The position numbers and the translations under genes were made by a program. DNA of 64,000 nt from Pseudomonadota bacterium (GTDB taxonomy: Bacteria; Pseudomonadota; Gammaproteobacteria; Burkholderiales; Thiobacillaceae), in contig JAJZPR010000005.1 in NCBI GenBank assembly GCA_021847835.1, forward strand, positions 89,184 to 153,183, read 5' to 3'. The notes under the pieces are model-generated. The model did not search any database and had not been told where the DNA came from. It saw nothing but the letters and a program-made list of their open reading frames with translations. This document shows positions 35,523-48,265 of this stretch, one piece after another; position 1 is the first letter of the stretch; the number at the start of each line of letters is the position of its first letter.

Positions 35523-36212
35523 ATGGCTGCAAACATCCTCCTGGTGGAAGACGAGCCGGGCATACAGGAATTGCTGAAGTTGAACCTGGGCCAGGCCGGC
35601 CATCAGGTGACCGCGACGGATGACGCCGAAGGCGCCCTGCAATACCTGAAAACCACTATGCCCGATGTCATCCTGCTGGACTGGATGCTGCCCGGCATGT
35701 CCGGCATCGATCTGTGCCGGCGCCTGCGCGCCGACAAGCGCTACCAGCCCGTGCCCATCATCATGCTGACCGCACGCGGCGAGGAACGGGACCGGGTGGC
35801 GGGCCTCGACACCGGGGCGGACGACTACATTACCAAGCCGTTTTCCCCACGCGAGCTGGTGTCGCGCATCCGCGCCGTGCTGCGCCGCCGCGCGCCGCAG
35901 ATGACGGAAGAACCGACGGAAATGGCCGGCCTGAAGCTTGATCCCGGCAGCCACCGCGTCACCGGCAACGGCAAGTCGCTGGATTTGGGGCCGACCGAAT
36001 TTCGCCTGCTGCATTTCTTCATGACCCACCCCGAGCGGGTGTATAGCCGTTCGCAGTTGCTGGACCAGGTGTGGGGCGACGACGTTTTCGTCGAGGAGCG
36101 CACCGTGGACGTGCATATCCGCAGGCTGAGGCTCGCGCTGGAAGCGAGCGGCCATGACGGCCTGGTGCAGACGGTGCGCGGGGCGGGCTATCGTTTTTCC
36201 GCGCAGCAGTAG
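35523..36212 (+). CDS. phoB: PhoB, phosphate-starvation response regulator
   Basis: A 229-residue OmpR/PhoB-type regulator: receiver domain with ILLVEDEPG, phospho-acceptor D53 ([11 protein letters not shown]) and TKPFSPREL, then a winged-helix domain with [26 protein letters not shown]. It activates Pho-box promoters when phosphate is low. Preceded by its own Pho box and an AGGAG ribosome site, and followed by phoR. Confidence 0.97.
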   Translation: MAANILLVEDEPGIQELLKLNLGQAGHQVTATDDAEGALQYLKTTMPDVILLDWMLPGMSGIDLCRRLRADKRYQPVPIIMLTARGEERDRVAGLDTGADDYITKPFSPRELVSRIRAVLRRRAPQMTEEPTEMAGLKLDPGSHRVTGNGKSLDLGPTEFRLLHFFMTHPERVYSRSQLLDQVWGDDVFVEERTVDVHIRRLRLALEASGHDGLVQTVRGAGYRFSAQQ

Positions 36213-36249
36213 ATAATTCAGCCAGCAAGCTCATCACTGGGTAACACAA

Positions 36250-37584
36250 ATGGGTTTCTGGTGGCGCCCCCTCGCTACGCTGTCCGTCATTGCACTGTTC
36301 GCTCTCCTGCTGGGAGCGGGCGGCGGTGAATCGCTTGCACTCAAGTTCGCCGTGCTTGCCCTGCTGGGCTATCTCGTGCGCCAGTTGTGGCAGGAAAATC
36401 GGCTGGCGCGCTGGCTGGAGCAGGGTGCCGACAGGCCGGCGCCGAGCGACATCGGGGTGTGGGGCGATATCTTCTATCGTCTCGAAAAACTGCAAAAACG
36501 CCAGAGCGAGAGCCAGTCCGAGCTGATCTCGGCGCTGGCACGCTTCCAGCATGCCACGGAAGCGGTGCCGGACGGCATCGTCATTCTCAACGAGCAGGAC
36601 CAGATCGCATGGTGCAATCCTGCCTCGCGCAAGCTGCTGGGGCTGGACAGCCAGCGCGACCGTGGCCAGTTCGTCCGCTATCTGCTGCGGCAGTCCGACT
36701 TCGTCGATTTTCTCAATGCGCGCGACTACTCCAGGCAGCTGAACATCAACTCTCCGGCAAATCGAGACATCAAGCTGATGCTGCAACTGGTGCCTTTCGG
36801 TGCGGAGCAGAAGCTGCTGATGGCGCGCGACATCACCGAGCTGGAACGCGTCGATGCCATGCGCCGCGATTTCGTCGCCAACGTCTCGCACGAGTTGCGC
36901 ACACCGTTGACCGTGGTGGGCGGCTTCGTCGAAACCCTGAACGACATGGACAAGCCGGCGGATGCCGATCTCAGGCATTATTTCGGCATCATGCTCAACC
37001 ACACACGGCGCATGCAGCGCCTGCTGGATGACCTGCTGACGCTGTCGCGCCTGGAATCCTCGGTCAATGCGGTAGCCGACGAGCAGGTGTACATGCCGGA
37101 ACTGATGCGTGAACTGGCGCGCGAGGGGGAATCGCTCAGCCGGGGCAAGCATACCGTCCGCCTGGAAATCGATTCCCAGGACTGGCTTTCCGGCAGCCTG
37201 CAGGAATTGCAAAGCGCCTTCTCCAACCTGGTTTCCAATGCCGTGCGCTATACCCAGGAGGGCGGCGAGCTCACCCTGCGCTGGTTCGTGCGCGACGGCC
37301 AGCCGGTGTTTGCAGTGACCGACACCGGCGAAGGCATCGCCTCCGAGCACATTCCCCGCCTGACCGAACGCTTCTACCGCGTCGACCGTTCGCGCTCGCG
37401 CGAAACCGGCGGCACCGGCCTGGGGCTCGCCATCGTCAAGCACATCCTCACCCGCCACGGCGCCAGGCTGGACATCCAGAGTACGCCCGGCAAGGGCAGC
37501 ACCTTCTCCGCCATCTTTCCGGCGGAACGCCTCATCCCCTCGAAGAACGAAGACGAGAAACCGCGCCTGAGTCTCGTAAAATAA
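36250..37584 (+). CDS. phoR: PhoR, phosphate-regulon sensor kinase
   Basis: A 444-residue sensor kinase: two N-terminal hydrophobic helices (about residues 8-45), a DUF3329/PAS region with AVPDGIVILNEQDQIAWCNPAS, HisKA with NVSHELRTPL (phospho-acceptor H214) and an ATP-binding domain with GGTGLGLAIVKHIL. As in other PhoR proteins there is almost no periplasmic sensor, so phosphate status is read through the Pst/PhoU system, which is not in this window. Confidence 0.96.
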   Translation: MGFWWRPLATLSVIALFALLLGAGGGESLALKFAVLALLGYLVRQLWQENRLARWLEQGADRPAPSDIGVWGDIFYRLEKLQKRQSESQSELISALARFQHATEAVPDGIVILNEQDQIAWCNPASRKLLGLDSQRDRGQFVRYLLRQSDFVDFLNARDYSRQLNINSPANRDIKLMLQLVPFGAEQKLLMARDITELERVDAMRRDFVANVSHELRTPLTVVGGFVETLNDMDKPADADLRHYFGIMLNHTRRMQRLLDDLLTLSRLESSVNAVADEQVYMPELMRELAREGESLSRGKHTVRLEIDSQDWLSGSLQELQSAFSNLVSNAVRYTQEGGELTLRWFVRDGQPVFAVTDTGEGIASEHIPRLTERFYRVDRSRSRETGGTGLGLAIVKHILTRHGARLDIQSTPGKGSTFSAIFPAERLIPSKNEDEKPRLSLVK

Positions 37585-37605
37585 GAATCCATACGTAAAG
37601 CAATA

Positions 37606-37667
37606 ACAGGGAGGTTGGGAGGTAAGGGAGGTCTTGTTTCACTCCCTCGCCTCTCATGCCTCCCTGT
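37606..37667 (+). terminator. GGGAGG-rich inverted repeat after phoR
   Basis: ACAGGGAGG (37606-37614) pairs with CCTCCCTGT (37659-37667), and the inner GGGAGGTAAGGGAG and CTCCCTCGCCTC stretches pair imperfectly. AAATTTTT follows in the rightward direction, so it could end the phoBR transcript. Its tandem purine-rich arm is like the other intergenic palindromes here. Confidence 0.6.
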
Positions 37668-37681
37668 AAATTTTTGGACTT

Positions 37682-39568
<1,887 letters not shown>

Positions 39569-39569
39569 C

Positions 39570-41573
39570 TCAGATCACTGCAGGGGCGGCCCGGGGCGGA
39601 CGCAGGCTTGCCTGCAGGGCGCCCGAGAAATTATCGAGCCAGGCAGCCAGGCGTTCCGGCGGGAGCGGCCGGCTCAGGTAATAGCCCTGGGCATGATCGC
39701 AGCCCAGCGCGTTCAGCATGGTCCACGCCTCTTTCGACTCCACGCCTTCCGCCACCACCTTCAGGCCAAGATTGTGCGCGAGATTGATGGTGGAGCGGAC
39801 GATGACGGCGTCGTTTTCGTTTTTTTCCATGTCCATGACGAAGGATTTGTCGATCTTGATTTCGTCCATGGGCAATTGCTTGAGGTGCGACAGCGAGGAA
39901 TAGCCGGTGCCGAAATCGTCGATGGCCAGGGTGATGCCCATGCGGTCGAGTCTGGCAAGGATGGCCATGGCGCTATCCGGATGCGCCATGACGGCGCTTT
40001 CGGTGACTTCCAGGGTGAGGAATTTTGCCGCCACCCCGCTGCCGGCAAGCAGCTCGGAAACGAGCTGGGGCAGTTCCAGGTCGTGCAGGCTGCGTGCGGA
40101 AAGGTTGACGCTCATGTTGAGCGGGTGTCCGCGCGCGTGCAACTCCCCCAGTTGGGCCAGCGCTGTTTTCAGCACCCACTGGGTGAGCGGCCCGATCAGG
40201 CCGGAGCCTTCCGCCAGCGGCACGAACTGGTCCGGTGTCAGCAGGCCGAGCTTGGGGTGTTCCCATCGCACCAGCGCTTCCAGGCCGACGAGGCCGCAGT
40301 CGCCATTCGAGATCTTGGGTTGATAGTACAGGGTCAGGCGGCCTTCCTGGATCGCCTCACGCAGCTCGCCCTTGAGCGAAAGATTGGTGCGGTCGGCCTG
40401 TTCCATCTTCGTCTCGTAGAGGGCATGGCCCTTGCCGGAGCGCTTGGCGGCATACATGGCGATGTCGGCGTAGCGGATGAGGGAGCCCGAATCCTCGGCG
40501 TGCAGCGGAAACATCGAAAACCCCACGCTGGCGCTGATGTCGATGGCCTGGCCGTGCCAGATGAACGGAGGGGACAGCCGGGCAAGCAGCTTTTCCGCGA
40601 ACCTGGCCACATTGTCTTCCGTAAAGCCGTGCAGGATCATGACGAATTCGTCGCCGCCCATGCGCGCAACCGTGTCGTCCGCGCGCACCGTCTGCTTCAG
40701 CCGTTGCGCGACCTCGCGCAGCAGTTCGTCGCCGACGTCGTGGCCGAGCGTGTCGTTGACCGTCTTGAAATGGTCGATATCCATGAGCGCAACGGCAAAC
40801 GGCCGTTTGTTGCGCGGCGACAGGGCGATCGCCTGTTCGAGGCGGTCGTGCAGCAGGCAGCGGTTGGGCAGGCCGGTAAGCGAATCGTAGAGGGCCTGGT
40901 CGGCCAGTTGCCTGGCCTGCCGGGAAACGCGACGGCTGACGAGGGTGGCGATCAGGAAGCCGATGAACAGGGCCGACGCGCCCAGCGCGATCATGAGGTC
41001 GTGCACCTCGCGGTACGAGGCCTCGGCCTCGCGCACCGCGGCTGCGGTGTGCTCGCGCTGCAGTTGGATCAGGTCGCTGACTTGCTTGGCGATCTCGCGC
41101 TGCCTGGGCATGGCGCTGTTGCGTATGCGGTCGATCATCGCCGGGTTCTCGTCCTCCATGCCCATGTCCATCACGGCCTGCACTTCCGGCTGGGCCACGC
41201 GGGTCAGTGTGCGGATGTGCTCGATGATCGCGCGCTCCTCCCCGCTGAGCGGCAGCTGTTCGAGCCGCTGGCGCGCCGCGACATAATCGGCGCCGAGGGC
41301 ATGGAAACGCTGGGTCTCGGCGTCCTTGTCGAAAGGGTCCGTCAGCACCGTGAGAGCGTGCATGCTGAGCGCGCGCTCGCGCAGTGCGGTCTGCATGGCG
41401 ACCGCGAGTTCGGCCTTGACGTTGTTGTTTTCGGCAATACCCCTGAGGCGCGCATTGGTTTCCGAGACATGGCGCAAGCCGACGATGGTGAGGCTCACCA
41501 TCAAGGCGAGCACCACGAAAAAACCGGCTATGATGCTGGCGCCGATGCCACGGTGCGGCTGGGTCTGCTTCAA
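39570..41573 (-). CDS. Membrane GGDEF-EAL protein (cyclic di-GMP turnover)
   Basis: A 667-residue protein: a membrane helix (about residues 11-33), a helical periplasmic sensor domain, a second helix (about 195-215) and then GGDEF and EAL domains. The cyclase site GGDEF is intact and is preceded at the correct distance by an RxxD product-inhibition site (RADD). The phosphodiesterase domain keeps EALVRW and IDDFGTGYSSL. Both activities are thus possible in principle; the signal is unknown. It stands alone between convergent uup and the HIT gene. Confidence 0.93.
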   Translation of the reverse strand: MKQTQPHRGIGASIIAGFFVVLALMVSLTIVGLRHVSETNARLRGIAENNNVKAELAVAMQTALRERALSMHALTVLTDPFDKDAETQRFHALGADYVAARQRLEQLPLSGEERAIIEHIRTLTRVAQPEVQAVMDMGMEDENPAMIDRIRNSAMPRQREIAKQVSDLIQLQREHTAAAVREAEASYREVHDLMIALGASALFIGFLIATLVSRRVSRQARQLADQALYDSLTGLPNRCLLHDRLEQAIALSPRNKRPFAVALMDIDHFKTVNDTLGHDVGDELLREVAQRLKQTVRADDTVARMGGDEFVMILHGFTEDNVARFAEKLLARLSPPFIWHGQAIDISASVGFSMFPLHAEDSGSLIRYADIAMYAAKRSGKGHALYETKMEQADRTNLSLKGELREAIQEGRLTLYYQPKISNGDCGLVGLEALVRWEHPKLGLLTPDQFVPLAEGSGLIGPLTQWVLKTALAQLGELHARGHPLNMSVNLSARSLHDLELPQLVSELLAGSGVAAKFLTLEVTESAVMAHPDSAMAILARLDRMGITLAIDDFGTGYSSLSHLKQLPMDEIKIDKSFVMDMEKNENDAVIVRSTINLAHNLGLKVVAEGVESKEAWTMLNALGCDHAQGYYLSRPLPPERLAAWLDNFSGALQASLRPPRAAPAVI

Positions 41574-41642
41574 TGTTATATCCTGAACCGGGCGGTTTCT
41601 TGTTCTGCCCCGATTGGGCCAAATCCTATCAATTTAGAACAG

Positions 41643-41682
41643 AAAATGCCTGAAGGCAGGGATGTCGGAGATTCATCCGACA
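41643..41682 (-). terminator. Two small hairpins after the HIT gene
   Basis: Read leftwards, TGTCGGA/TCCGACA (41682-41663) is followed by TGCC-TTCA-GGCA (41658-41647) and then TTTT. The second hairpin with its short U tract is a plausible weak terminator for the leftward transcript ahead of the GGDEF-EAL gene. Confidence 0.45.
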
Positions 41683-41689
41683 AACGGTA

Positions 41690-42100
41690 TCAGATACGGC
41701 TTTGCAGGGCGCGGCGCAGGTTTTCGGCCAGGGTGCGGTCGGGCGGGGAGACGGCGGCTTTGCGCCGGGCCTTGCCCCAGATGGGATTGGGGAAATGCGG
41801 GTCGTGCAGGTAGCGCGGCACCACGTGCCAGTGCAGATGCGGCACGACATTGCCGAACGAGGCGAGGTTGATCTTGTCCGGCCGCATGACTTCGCGCACC
41901 GCCCGTTCGGTTTTCCAGACGATCTCCATCAGGCGCGCCCGATCCCCGGCCGCAAGGTCGGTCATTTCCTTCACATGGGGTCCGAGGATGACGCGGCAGA
42001 AGCCGGGATAGTCCGGCGTGTCGGAGACCAGCACCACACGGCAGAAATCGTCCTGCCACAAAACCTCGCCCCCGGCCGAGTTGCATAGCGGACAAGTCAT
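41690..42100 (-). CDS. HIT-family nucleotide hydrolase/transferase
   Basis: A 136-residue protein with the histidine triad HLHWHVVPR (about residue 94) and an N-terminal CPLCNSAGG that could bind zinc. HIT proteins hydrolyse nucleoside phosphoramidates or dinucleoside polyphosphates; the substrate is not shown here. The start overlaps the stop of the large oxidoreductase gene by four bases. Confidence 0.92.
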   Translation of the reverse strand: MTCPLCNSAGGEVLWQDDFCRVVLVSDTPDYPGFCRVILGPHVKEMTDLAAGDRARLMEIVWKTERAVREVMRPDKINLASFGNVVPHLHWHVVPRYLHDPHFPNPIWGKARRKAAVSPPDRTLAENLRRALQSRI

Positions 42101-45100
42101 AACAGCACGCGCTCGATGCCGCCTGCATTGGCGCGGGCGACGTAATCGGCCATCCAGTCCGGCCCCAGCAGCTTTTTCGCCATCTCGACCACGATGTAAT
42201 CCGGTTCGACCCCCGTGTCTTCCGCATAGCGCGACAGGCCCTGCAGGCAGGAGGGGCAGGAAGTCAGCATCCTGACCTCGCCTTCGCCATGATCAAGCAG
42301 CTCGGCCTTGCCGCGCTCGATTTCCTCCTGCTTGCGGAAGCGGATCTGGGTGGAGATGTCGGGCCGGGTCACCGCCAGCGTGCCGGATTCGCCGCAACAG
42401 CGGTCGGACAGCTTCACTTCCTGGCCCATGAGCGCGTTCGCCACCTTGATCGGGTTGTGGGTCTTCATGGGCGTGTGGCAGGGGTCGTGGTAGAGGTATT
42501 TAACGCCTTCCACGCCATCCAGCTTCACGCCTTTCTCCATCAGGTATTCGTGGATGTCGAGCAGGCGGCAGCCGGGGAAGATTTTCTCGAACTGGTATTT
42601 CAGGAGCTGATCCATGCAGGTGCCGCAGGACACGATCACCGTCTTGATGTCGAGATAGTTGAGCGTGTTGGCGACGCGATGGAACAGCACGCGGTTGTCG
42701 GTGGTGATGGCGTCGCCCAGATCGGCGCGGCCGGCGGAAGTCTGCGGATAGCCGCAGCAGAGATAACCGGGCGGCAGCACGGTCTGCGCGCCCAGTTCGT
42801 AGAGCATGGCCTGGGTGGCGAGGCCCACCTGCGAGAACAGCCGCTCCGAGCCGCAGCCGGGGAAGTAGAACACCGCGTCGGAATCCTCGCTGAGTTTGTT
42901 CGGGTCGCGAATGATGGGCACGATGCGCGGGTCTTCCAGGCCCAGCAGCGCGCGCGAGGTTTTCTTCGGCAGGCCGCCCGGCATGGGCTTGTTGATGAAG
43001 TGGATGACTTGCGCCGGAATGGAAGGCTTGCCGGTGGTGGCGGGCGGCTGCCGGGTCTGGCGCTGGATCAGGCCGAATTTCTTGCCCACGGCGTGTCCCA
43101 GGCGCTGGCCGGCGTAGCCCCATTCGATCATGGTCTTGCGCATGATCTTGATGACGCTGGCGTCCTTGCTGTTGAGGAAGAACATCGAGGCCGCCGAGCC
43201 GGGGTTGAATTTCTTCTGACCCTGCTTGCGCAGGAAATTGCGCATGGCGATGGACACGTCGCCGAAGTCGATGTCGACCGGGCAGGGGTTGAGGCACTTG
43301 TGGCAGATGGTGCAATGGTCGGCCACGTCGTTGAACTCGTCGAAGTGCGCGAGCGACACGCCGCGCCGCGTCTGCTCCTCGTACAGGAAGGCCTCGATCA
43401 AAAGCGAGGTGGCGAGGATCTTGTTGCGCGGCGAGTACAGCAGGTTGGCACGCGGGATGTGGGTGTTGCACACCGGCTTGCACTTGCCGCAGCGCAGGCA
43501 GTCGGCGATGGAATCGGCGATGGCGCCGATTTCCGATTGCTCCATGATGAGCGATTCGGTTTCCAGCAGCGAAAAGGAGGGCGTGTAGGCATTGCGCAAA
43601 TCCGCGCCGGCCAGAAGCTTGCCGCGGTTGAAGTTTCCCCTGGGATCAACCTGCCGCTTGTAGGCGGCGAAAGTCTCGATGGCATCGGGCGACAGGAACT
43701 CAAGCTTGGTGAGGCCGATGCCGTGCTCGCCGGAAATGACGCCGCCGAGGTCTTCCGCCAGGCGCATGATGCGCGCCACCGCTGCATTGGCCGCCTGCAG
43801 CATGGCGTAGTCGTCGGAGTTGACCGGGATGTTGGTGTGCACGTTGCCGTCGCCGGCGTGCATGTGCAGGGCCACGAACACGCGCGATTTCAGCACTGTG
43901 CGGTGTATCTTTTCGCATTCGGCAAGCACGCTCTGGTATTCGCGGCCGACGAAGATTTCCTGCAAGGGTTTTTTCACTTCGCGCTTCCAGGACACGCGCA
44001 GGGTGTGGTCCTGCAGCGCGTGGAACACGCTCGTATGGCTGCTCGCGGATACCAGGTCGGTGCTGGCGATGGCAAGCTCAGCACTGGAGGGCGGGGCATC
44101 GAGGTTGTCCAGCAGCCACTGCCAGCGGGCCCTGACCTTGTCGAGCAGGGCAAAAGCCCGATCGCGGCGCTCCTCGGTCATGGCGGCGTCCGCCACCGTG
44201 TCCTCATCCTCGAACAGCGGCAAGGTGCCCTGGAAGAATTCGTTCAGGCGATCGAGCAGGGCGAGTTTGTTCTTGATCGACAGTTCGATGTTGATGCGCT
44301 CGACGCCGTCGGAATAATCCGCCAGCCGATTGAGCGGGATGACCACGTCCTCGTTGATCTTGAAGGCATTGGTGTGCGCGGCGATGGCTGCCGTGCGCGC
44401 GCGGTCGAGCCAGAATTTCTTGCGCGTCTCCGGGCTCACCGCGATGAAGCCCTCGCCGTGGCGCGCATTGGCCAGGCGCACGATGTGCGAGGCGGCTTCC
44501 ATGGCCGTGTTCTCATCGTCGGACACGATGTCTGCGAGCAGCACCATGGTCGGGCGCTGGTTGCGGTTGGCTTTTGTCGCGTAGCCCACGGCCTTCACGT
44601 AGCGCGAGTCGAGGTGCTCCAGGCCGGCCAAGATGGCGGCGGGATGCGCGTCGAGATAGTCCTTGACCTCGACGATGGCCGGCACCGCTTCCCTCACCTG
44701 GCCGAAGAATTCCAGGCACACCGTGCGCGTGTGCGCGGGCAGGCGGTGCAGCACGAAGCGCGCCGAGGTGATGAGGCCGTCGCAGCCCTCCTTCTGGATG
44801 CCGGGCAGGCCGGCAAGGAACTTGTCGGTGACGTCCTTGCCCAGGCCCACCTTGCGGAAATGTTCGCCGGGGATTTCCAGGATCTGCTGGGTGCCGATCT
44901 CGCGCCCGGATTCGCGGCTGTAGCGGCGGATCTCGAAGCGCGCCACCGCAGCGTCGTGGATCTTGCCGAGGTTGTGGTCGAGCCGCGTGACTTCCAGCCA
45001 GTTGGCGTCCGGTGTCACCATTTTCCACGACACCAGGTTGTCGAGCGCCGTGCCCCACAGCACCGCCTTCTTGCCGCCCGCGTTCATGGCGACGTTGCCG

Positions 45101-45915
45101 CCGATGGTGGAGGCGTCGGCCGAGGTTGGGTCGACGGCGAAAGCCAGCCCTGCGGCCTCGGCCGCGTCCATTACCCGGCGCGTGACCACGCCGGCACCGC
45201 ACTGGATGGTGGCGACTTCCTTGGCCACGCCGGGGAGGTGCAGCATTTCGATGCCGGACAACTGTTCCAGTTTTTCGGTGTTGATGACCGCGGAATGCGG
45301 CGTGAGGGGAATGGCGCCGCCGGTGTAGCCGGTGCCGCCGCCGCGCGGGATCACGGTCAATCCGAGTTCGATGCAGCCGGCGACGAGGTCGGCGATTTCT
45401 TCCTCGGTATCCGGGGTCAGCACCACGAAGGGATATTCCACGCGCCAGTCGGTGGCGTCGGTGACGTGCGAGACGCGCGAGAGGCCGTCGAAAAGTATGT
45501 TGTCCTTGCGCGTGATGCGCGAAAGCGTGCGCAGGGTGTCGCGGCGCAGTTGCGCGCTGAGCTCGAACTGGCTGGAGAATTTGGCGACCGCCTTGTTCGC
45601 CGCGGCGAGCAGTTTCGCCACCTGTTCATTGCCCTGGCGGCGGTTCTCGATTTCTCTCAGGCGGTGGTTCAGCGCCTCGATCAGGGCATTGCGGCGGCGC
45701 GGGTTGTCGAGCAGGTCGTCCTGCAGGTAGGGATTGCGCTCCACCACCCAGATATCGCCCAGCACCTCGAACAGCATGCGCGCCGAGCGCCCGGTCTTGC
45801 GCTCGCCGCGCAGGATGTTGAGCGTGGCCCAAGCCTCCTCGCCCAACAGGCGGATGACGATCTCGCGGTCGGAGAAGGAAGTGTAGTTATAGGGAATCTC
45901 GCGCAGGCGTGGCAT
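42097..45915 (-). CDS. Very large FAD / iron-sulfur oxidoreductase (D-2-hydroxyacid dehydrogenase type)
   Basis: A single 1272-residue protein. An N-terminal DUF3683-like region (about 1-140) precedes an FAD-binding domain with [11 protein letters not shown] (191-200) and a FAD-oxidase C-terminal domain with [10 protein letters not shown] and [11 protein letters not shown]. Two 4Fe-4S motifs follow near residues 805 ([11 protein letters not shown]) and 863 ([12 protein letters not shown]). Last come two cysteine-rich CCG-type domains, with FPGCGSE and CCGYP, then DPCHTPMK and CCGESG. The combination resembles GlcD plus GlcF in one chain and D-lactate or D-2-hydroxyglutarate dehydrogenases. 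Likely a cytoplasmic-side quinone-linked enzyme; the substrate is unknown. Confidence 0.9.
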   Translation of the reverse strand: MPRLREIPYNYTSFSDREIVIRLLGEEAWATLNILRGERKTGRSARMLFEVLGDIWVVERNPYLQDDLLDNPRRRNALIEALNHRLREIENRRQGNEQVAKLLAAANKAVAKFSSQFELSAQLRRDTLRTLSRITRKDNILFDGLSRVSHVTDATDWRVEYPFVVLTPDTEEEIADLVAGCIELGLTVIPRGGGTGYTGGAIPLTPHSAVINTEKLEQLSGIEMLHLPGVAKEVATIQCGAGVVTRRVMDAAEAAGLAFAVDPTSADASTIGGNVAMNAGGKKAVLWGTALDNLVSWKMVTPDANWLEVTRLDHNLGKIHDAAVARFEIRRYSRESGREIGTQQILEIPGEHFRKVGLGKDVTDKFLAGLPGIQKEGCDGLITSARFVLHRLPAHTRTVCLEFFGQVREAVPAIVEVKDYLDAHPAAILAGLEHLDSRYVKAVGYATKANRNQRPTMVLLADIVSDDENTAMEAASHIVRLANARHGEGFIAVSPETRKKFWLDRARTAAIAAHTNAFKINEDVVIPLNRLADYSDGVERINIELSIKNKLALLDRLNEFFQGTLPLFEDEDTVADAAMTEERRDRAFALLDKVRARWQWLLDNLDAPPSSAELAIASTDLVSASSHTSVFHALQDHTLRVSWKREVKKPLQEIFVGREYQSVLAECEKIHRTVLKSRVFVALHMHAGDGNVHTNIPVNSDDYAMLQAANAAVARIMRLAEDLGGVISGEHGIGLTKLEFLSPDAIETFAAYKRQVDPRGNFNRGKLLAGADLRNAYTPSFSLLETESLIMEQSEIGAIADSIADCLRCGKCKPVCNTHIPRANLLYSPRNKILATSLLIEAFLYEEQTRRGVSLAHFDEFNDVADHCTICHKCLNPCPVDIDFGDVSIAMRNFLRKQGQKKFNPGSAASMFFLNSKDASVIKIMRKTMIEWGYAGQRLGHAVGKKFGLIQRQTRQPPATTGKPSIPAQVIHFINKPMPGGLPKKTSRALLGLEDPRIVPIIRDPNKLSEDSDAVFYFPGCGSERLFSQVGLATQAMLYELGAQTVLPPGYLCCGYPQTSAGRADLGDAITTDNRVLFHRVANTLNYLDIKTVIVSCGTCMDQLLKYQFEKIFPGCRLLDIHEYLMEKGVKLDGVEGVKYLYHDPCHTPMKTHNPIKVANALMGQEVKLSDRCCGESGTLAVTRPDISTQIRFRKQEEIERGKAELLDHGEGEVRMLTSCPSCLQGLSRYAEDTGVEPDYIVVEMAKKLLGPDWMADYVARANAGGIERVLL

Positions 45916-45962
45916 GACAAAACTGCTTGCAAAACCGTATTTTACGCGATCTTTGAACGGTT

Positions 45963-46937
45963 TTAGCCGCCTTGGACGTCGGCCGGGAAAAACTGCTGAC
46001 GGGCCACCAGATAAGCGAAATACAGCAGGATAAGCAGGACGGCCTGAAGACGATTCAGGCGCAGGCGGCGGAAGACAAAGGCATAGATCAGCGCGGCCGT
46101 GGCAATTTTGACCGGCAGGTCAAAAAGAATCACCGCAGCAGGCACGGTATAGGTGGAAAGCCAGCTGCCCAGGCCAATGCCGAGCAGGGGGTTGGTGATA
46201 TTGCTGCCGATCAGGATGCCCGAAGAAATACCCCTTTCGCCCTTGAGGATGGCAAGCATTGCACCTGTCAGTTCGGGCAGAGCGGTGGCGATGCCCAATA
46301 CGACGATGCCGAAAAACGAGGCACTCAGCGGTAGCTGGCTGACCAGGCGTTCAGCGGCGGCCACGACTTCGATAGTGGCAGCGGCCATGCCGGCAAAGCT
46401 TATTGTCAGCACGGCCAGGGCAAACAGCAGGTGGCGCTGCGGGGCATGGGGACGTGGGCGGGCATGTGGCGGGCGTTCGGTGCGGGTGAGGAAAATCAGG
46501 AAAGCGAAATAGGTCAGCGTCAGGATGGCGCCTTCCCAGTGCGCCAGTAAACCATCGAACGCAAACACCCAGAGCAGGGCGGATGCGGCGATGAGCCCGC
46601 CCAGTTCCTCCTCGCGGCGGCGGCGCGCGACCGTGACGCCGCCAATCAGTGCGACCAGCGGCAGCACGAAATTCTGCTGGAAAATATCCGATCCGATGTT
46701 GCTGCCCAGCATCAGCCCGGACATGGTGTGGAGCGTGGCCGGATCGCTCAGGATGCTGGCGCTGCCGGCAACCTGGGTGAGGATTTCCGGCAGACTGGTG
46801 CCGATGGAGAGGATGCTCAGCCCGACGAATGCGCCCGACCAGTTGAAGCGCTGCGCCAGTGCCAGCGATTCACGGATGACCGCTTCGCACAAAAGGGCGA
46901 CGATGGTGACGCCTGCGGCAATGATAGCGAAGTCCAT
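45963..46937 (-). CDS. CaCA-family cation (sodium/calcium) exchanger
   Basis: A 324-residue inner-membrane antiporter with about ten helices in two inverted halves. Each half has an alpha-repeat: [21 protein letters not shown] near residue 43 and [19 protein letters not shown] in the second half, with GSNIGSD and GSNITNP. These are the ion-binding motifs of the YrbG/CaCA group. Ion specificity is not certain. I used the ATG at 46937; the gene lies about 50 bases after the pyrC-like gene. Confidence 0.9.
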   Translation of the reverse strand: MDFAIIAAGVTIVALLCEAVIRESLALAQRFNWSGAFVGLSILSIGTSLPEILTQVAGSASILSDPATLHTMSGLMLGSNIGSDIFQQNFVLPLVALIGGVTVARRRREEELGGLIAASALLWVFAFDGLLAHWEGAILTLTYFAFLIFLTRTERPPHARPRPHAPQRHLLFALAVLTISFAGMAAATIEVVAAAERLVSQLPLSASFFGIVVLGIATALPELTGAMLAILKGERGISSGILIGSNITNPLLGIGLGSWLSTYTVPAAVILFDLPVKIATAALIYAFVFRRLRLNRLQAVLLILLYFAYLVARQQFFPADVQGG

Positions 46938-46987
46938 CCTGTGAGCCTGTGTCAGTCTGGGAGTCAGGCGCCGCAATGAGGCGGAGT

Positions 46988-48265
46988 CTAATGGGCCTCG
47001 TAGTCGAGATGTCCGTCGATGATGGTGGCCTTGACCACGCCGGGCAGTTCCAGGCCGAGGAAGGGAGTGTTGTTGCCCAGGCTCTTGAGGGTTTTGGGGG
47101 TGACGGTGAAGCGGGCTTCGGGGTCGAACACGCAGAGGTCGGCGTTGGCGCCCACGCCGAGGCGGCTGCCGGGCACGCCCAGGATCTGCGCGGGCCTGTG
47201 GGTGATGCAGGCCAGCGCCTGGATGAGCGGCACCTTGTTTTCCCCGGCCCATTTCAGGGTCAGCGGCAAGAGCAGTTCAACACCGGAGGCGCCGGGCGAG
47301 GATTCGCCGAAGGGCAGCTGTTTTTCGTCGTCGTCCACCGGAGCATGGTCGGAGCAGATGGCGTCGATGGTGCCGTCCTTGACGCCGGCGATGAGCGCAT
47401 CGCGGTCGCGCAGGCTTCGCAGCGGCGGCATGAAGTGCAGGTTGCTGTCGAAGTTCGTCAGGTCCATTTCCGACAGGTGCAGGTGGTTGGCCGACACGTC
47501 ACAAGTGACCTTGAGACCTTGCTGCTTGGCGGCGCGCACCATCTCGACGCCCTCGCGCGTGGAAAGCCGGGCAAGGTGCAGGCGCACGCCGGTTTCCCGC
47601 GCGAGCGCCAGGATCATGGCGATGGCGACGGTTTCCGCCAGCGCAGGGATGCCGGGCAGGCCTAGGCGGGAGGCAACGGGGCCGTCATGGGCGACGCCGC
47701 CGCGGGCAAGATGGGAATCCTGCGGCCGCAGCCATACCGGGAAGTCGAAGGTGGCGGCGTAGTCGAGTGCGCGCAGCAGGATCTGCGTATCGGCAAACGG
47801 TGCGTCGGCGTGGGAGAAAGCGACGCAGCCTGCCTCTGCGAGCTCGACCATTTCGGTCAGTGCCTCGCCCTTGAGTTTTTGCGTGAGCGCCCCGACCGGG
47901 TAGACGCGCGGTCCCGGCAGGTTCCTGGCGCGGAATTTGAGCATTTCCACCAGGCCGGGCTCGTCCAGCACGGGGTCGGTGTCGGGCGGGATGGCGAGCG
48001 AGGTGACGCCGCCGCTCGCCGCGGCGAGCATTTCCGATTCCAGGGTGGCCTTGTATTCCAGGCCGGGCTCGCGCAATCGCACGGAGAGGTCGACCAGGCC
48101 AGGGCACACTGCACAGTTTGTCGCGTCGATCACCTTGTTGGCATGGAAGCCGTCCGGCGGGTTGCCGATGGCGGCGATCTTGCCGGCGGCGACGAAGATG
48201 TCCGCCGGCTTGTCCGTACTGCTTGCCGGATCGATGAAGCGGCCGCCCTTGATGTGTATCTTCAT
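46988..48265 (-). CDS. pyrX: Non-catalytic dihydroorotase homologue (PyrC' / PyrX)
   Basis: A 425-residue amidohydrolase-fold protein next to pyrB. The first metal motif, normally DxHxHxREPG in active dihydroorotases, reads [10 protein letters not shown], with both zinc-binding histidines gone, and the PNTNP motif is PDTDP. The later SDHAP motif remains. In Pseudomonas and relatives such pseudo-dihydroorotases form the structural partner of aspartate carbamoyltransferase, and a real dihydroorotase is encoded elsewhere. The gene overlaps pyrB by four bases, supporting that role. Confidence 0.92.
   Translation of the reverse strand: MKIHIKGGRFIDPASSTDKPADIFVAAGKIAAIGNPPDGFHANKVIDATNCAVCPGLVDLSVRLREPGLEYKATLESEMLAAASGGVTSLAIPPDTDPVLDEPGLVEMLKFRARNLPGPRVYPVGALTQKLKGEALTEMVELAEAGCVAFSHADAPFADTQILLRALDYAATFDFPVWLRPQDSHLARGGVAHDGPVASRLGLPGIPALAETVAIAMILALARETGVRLHLARLSTREGVEMVRAAKQQGLKVTCDVSANHLHLSEMDLTNFDSNLHFMPPLRSLRDRDALIAGVKDGTIDAICSDHAPVDDDEKQLPFGESSPGASGVELLLPLTLKWAGENKVPLIQALACITHRPAQILGVPGSRLGVGANADLCVFDPEARFTVTPKTLKSLGNNTPFLGLELPGVVKATIIDGHLDYEAH

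Noticed and set aside
42289..45966. Rightward open frame of 1225 codons opposite the large oxidoreductase
   Set aside because: The leftward frame has FAD, 4Fe-4S and CCG motifs in order; the rightward product has no motif and an H/V/G/A-rich shadow composition.
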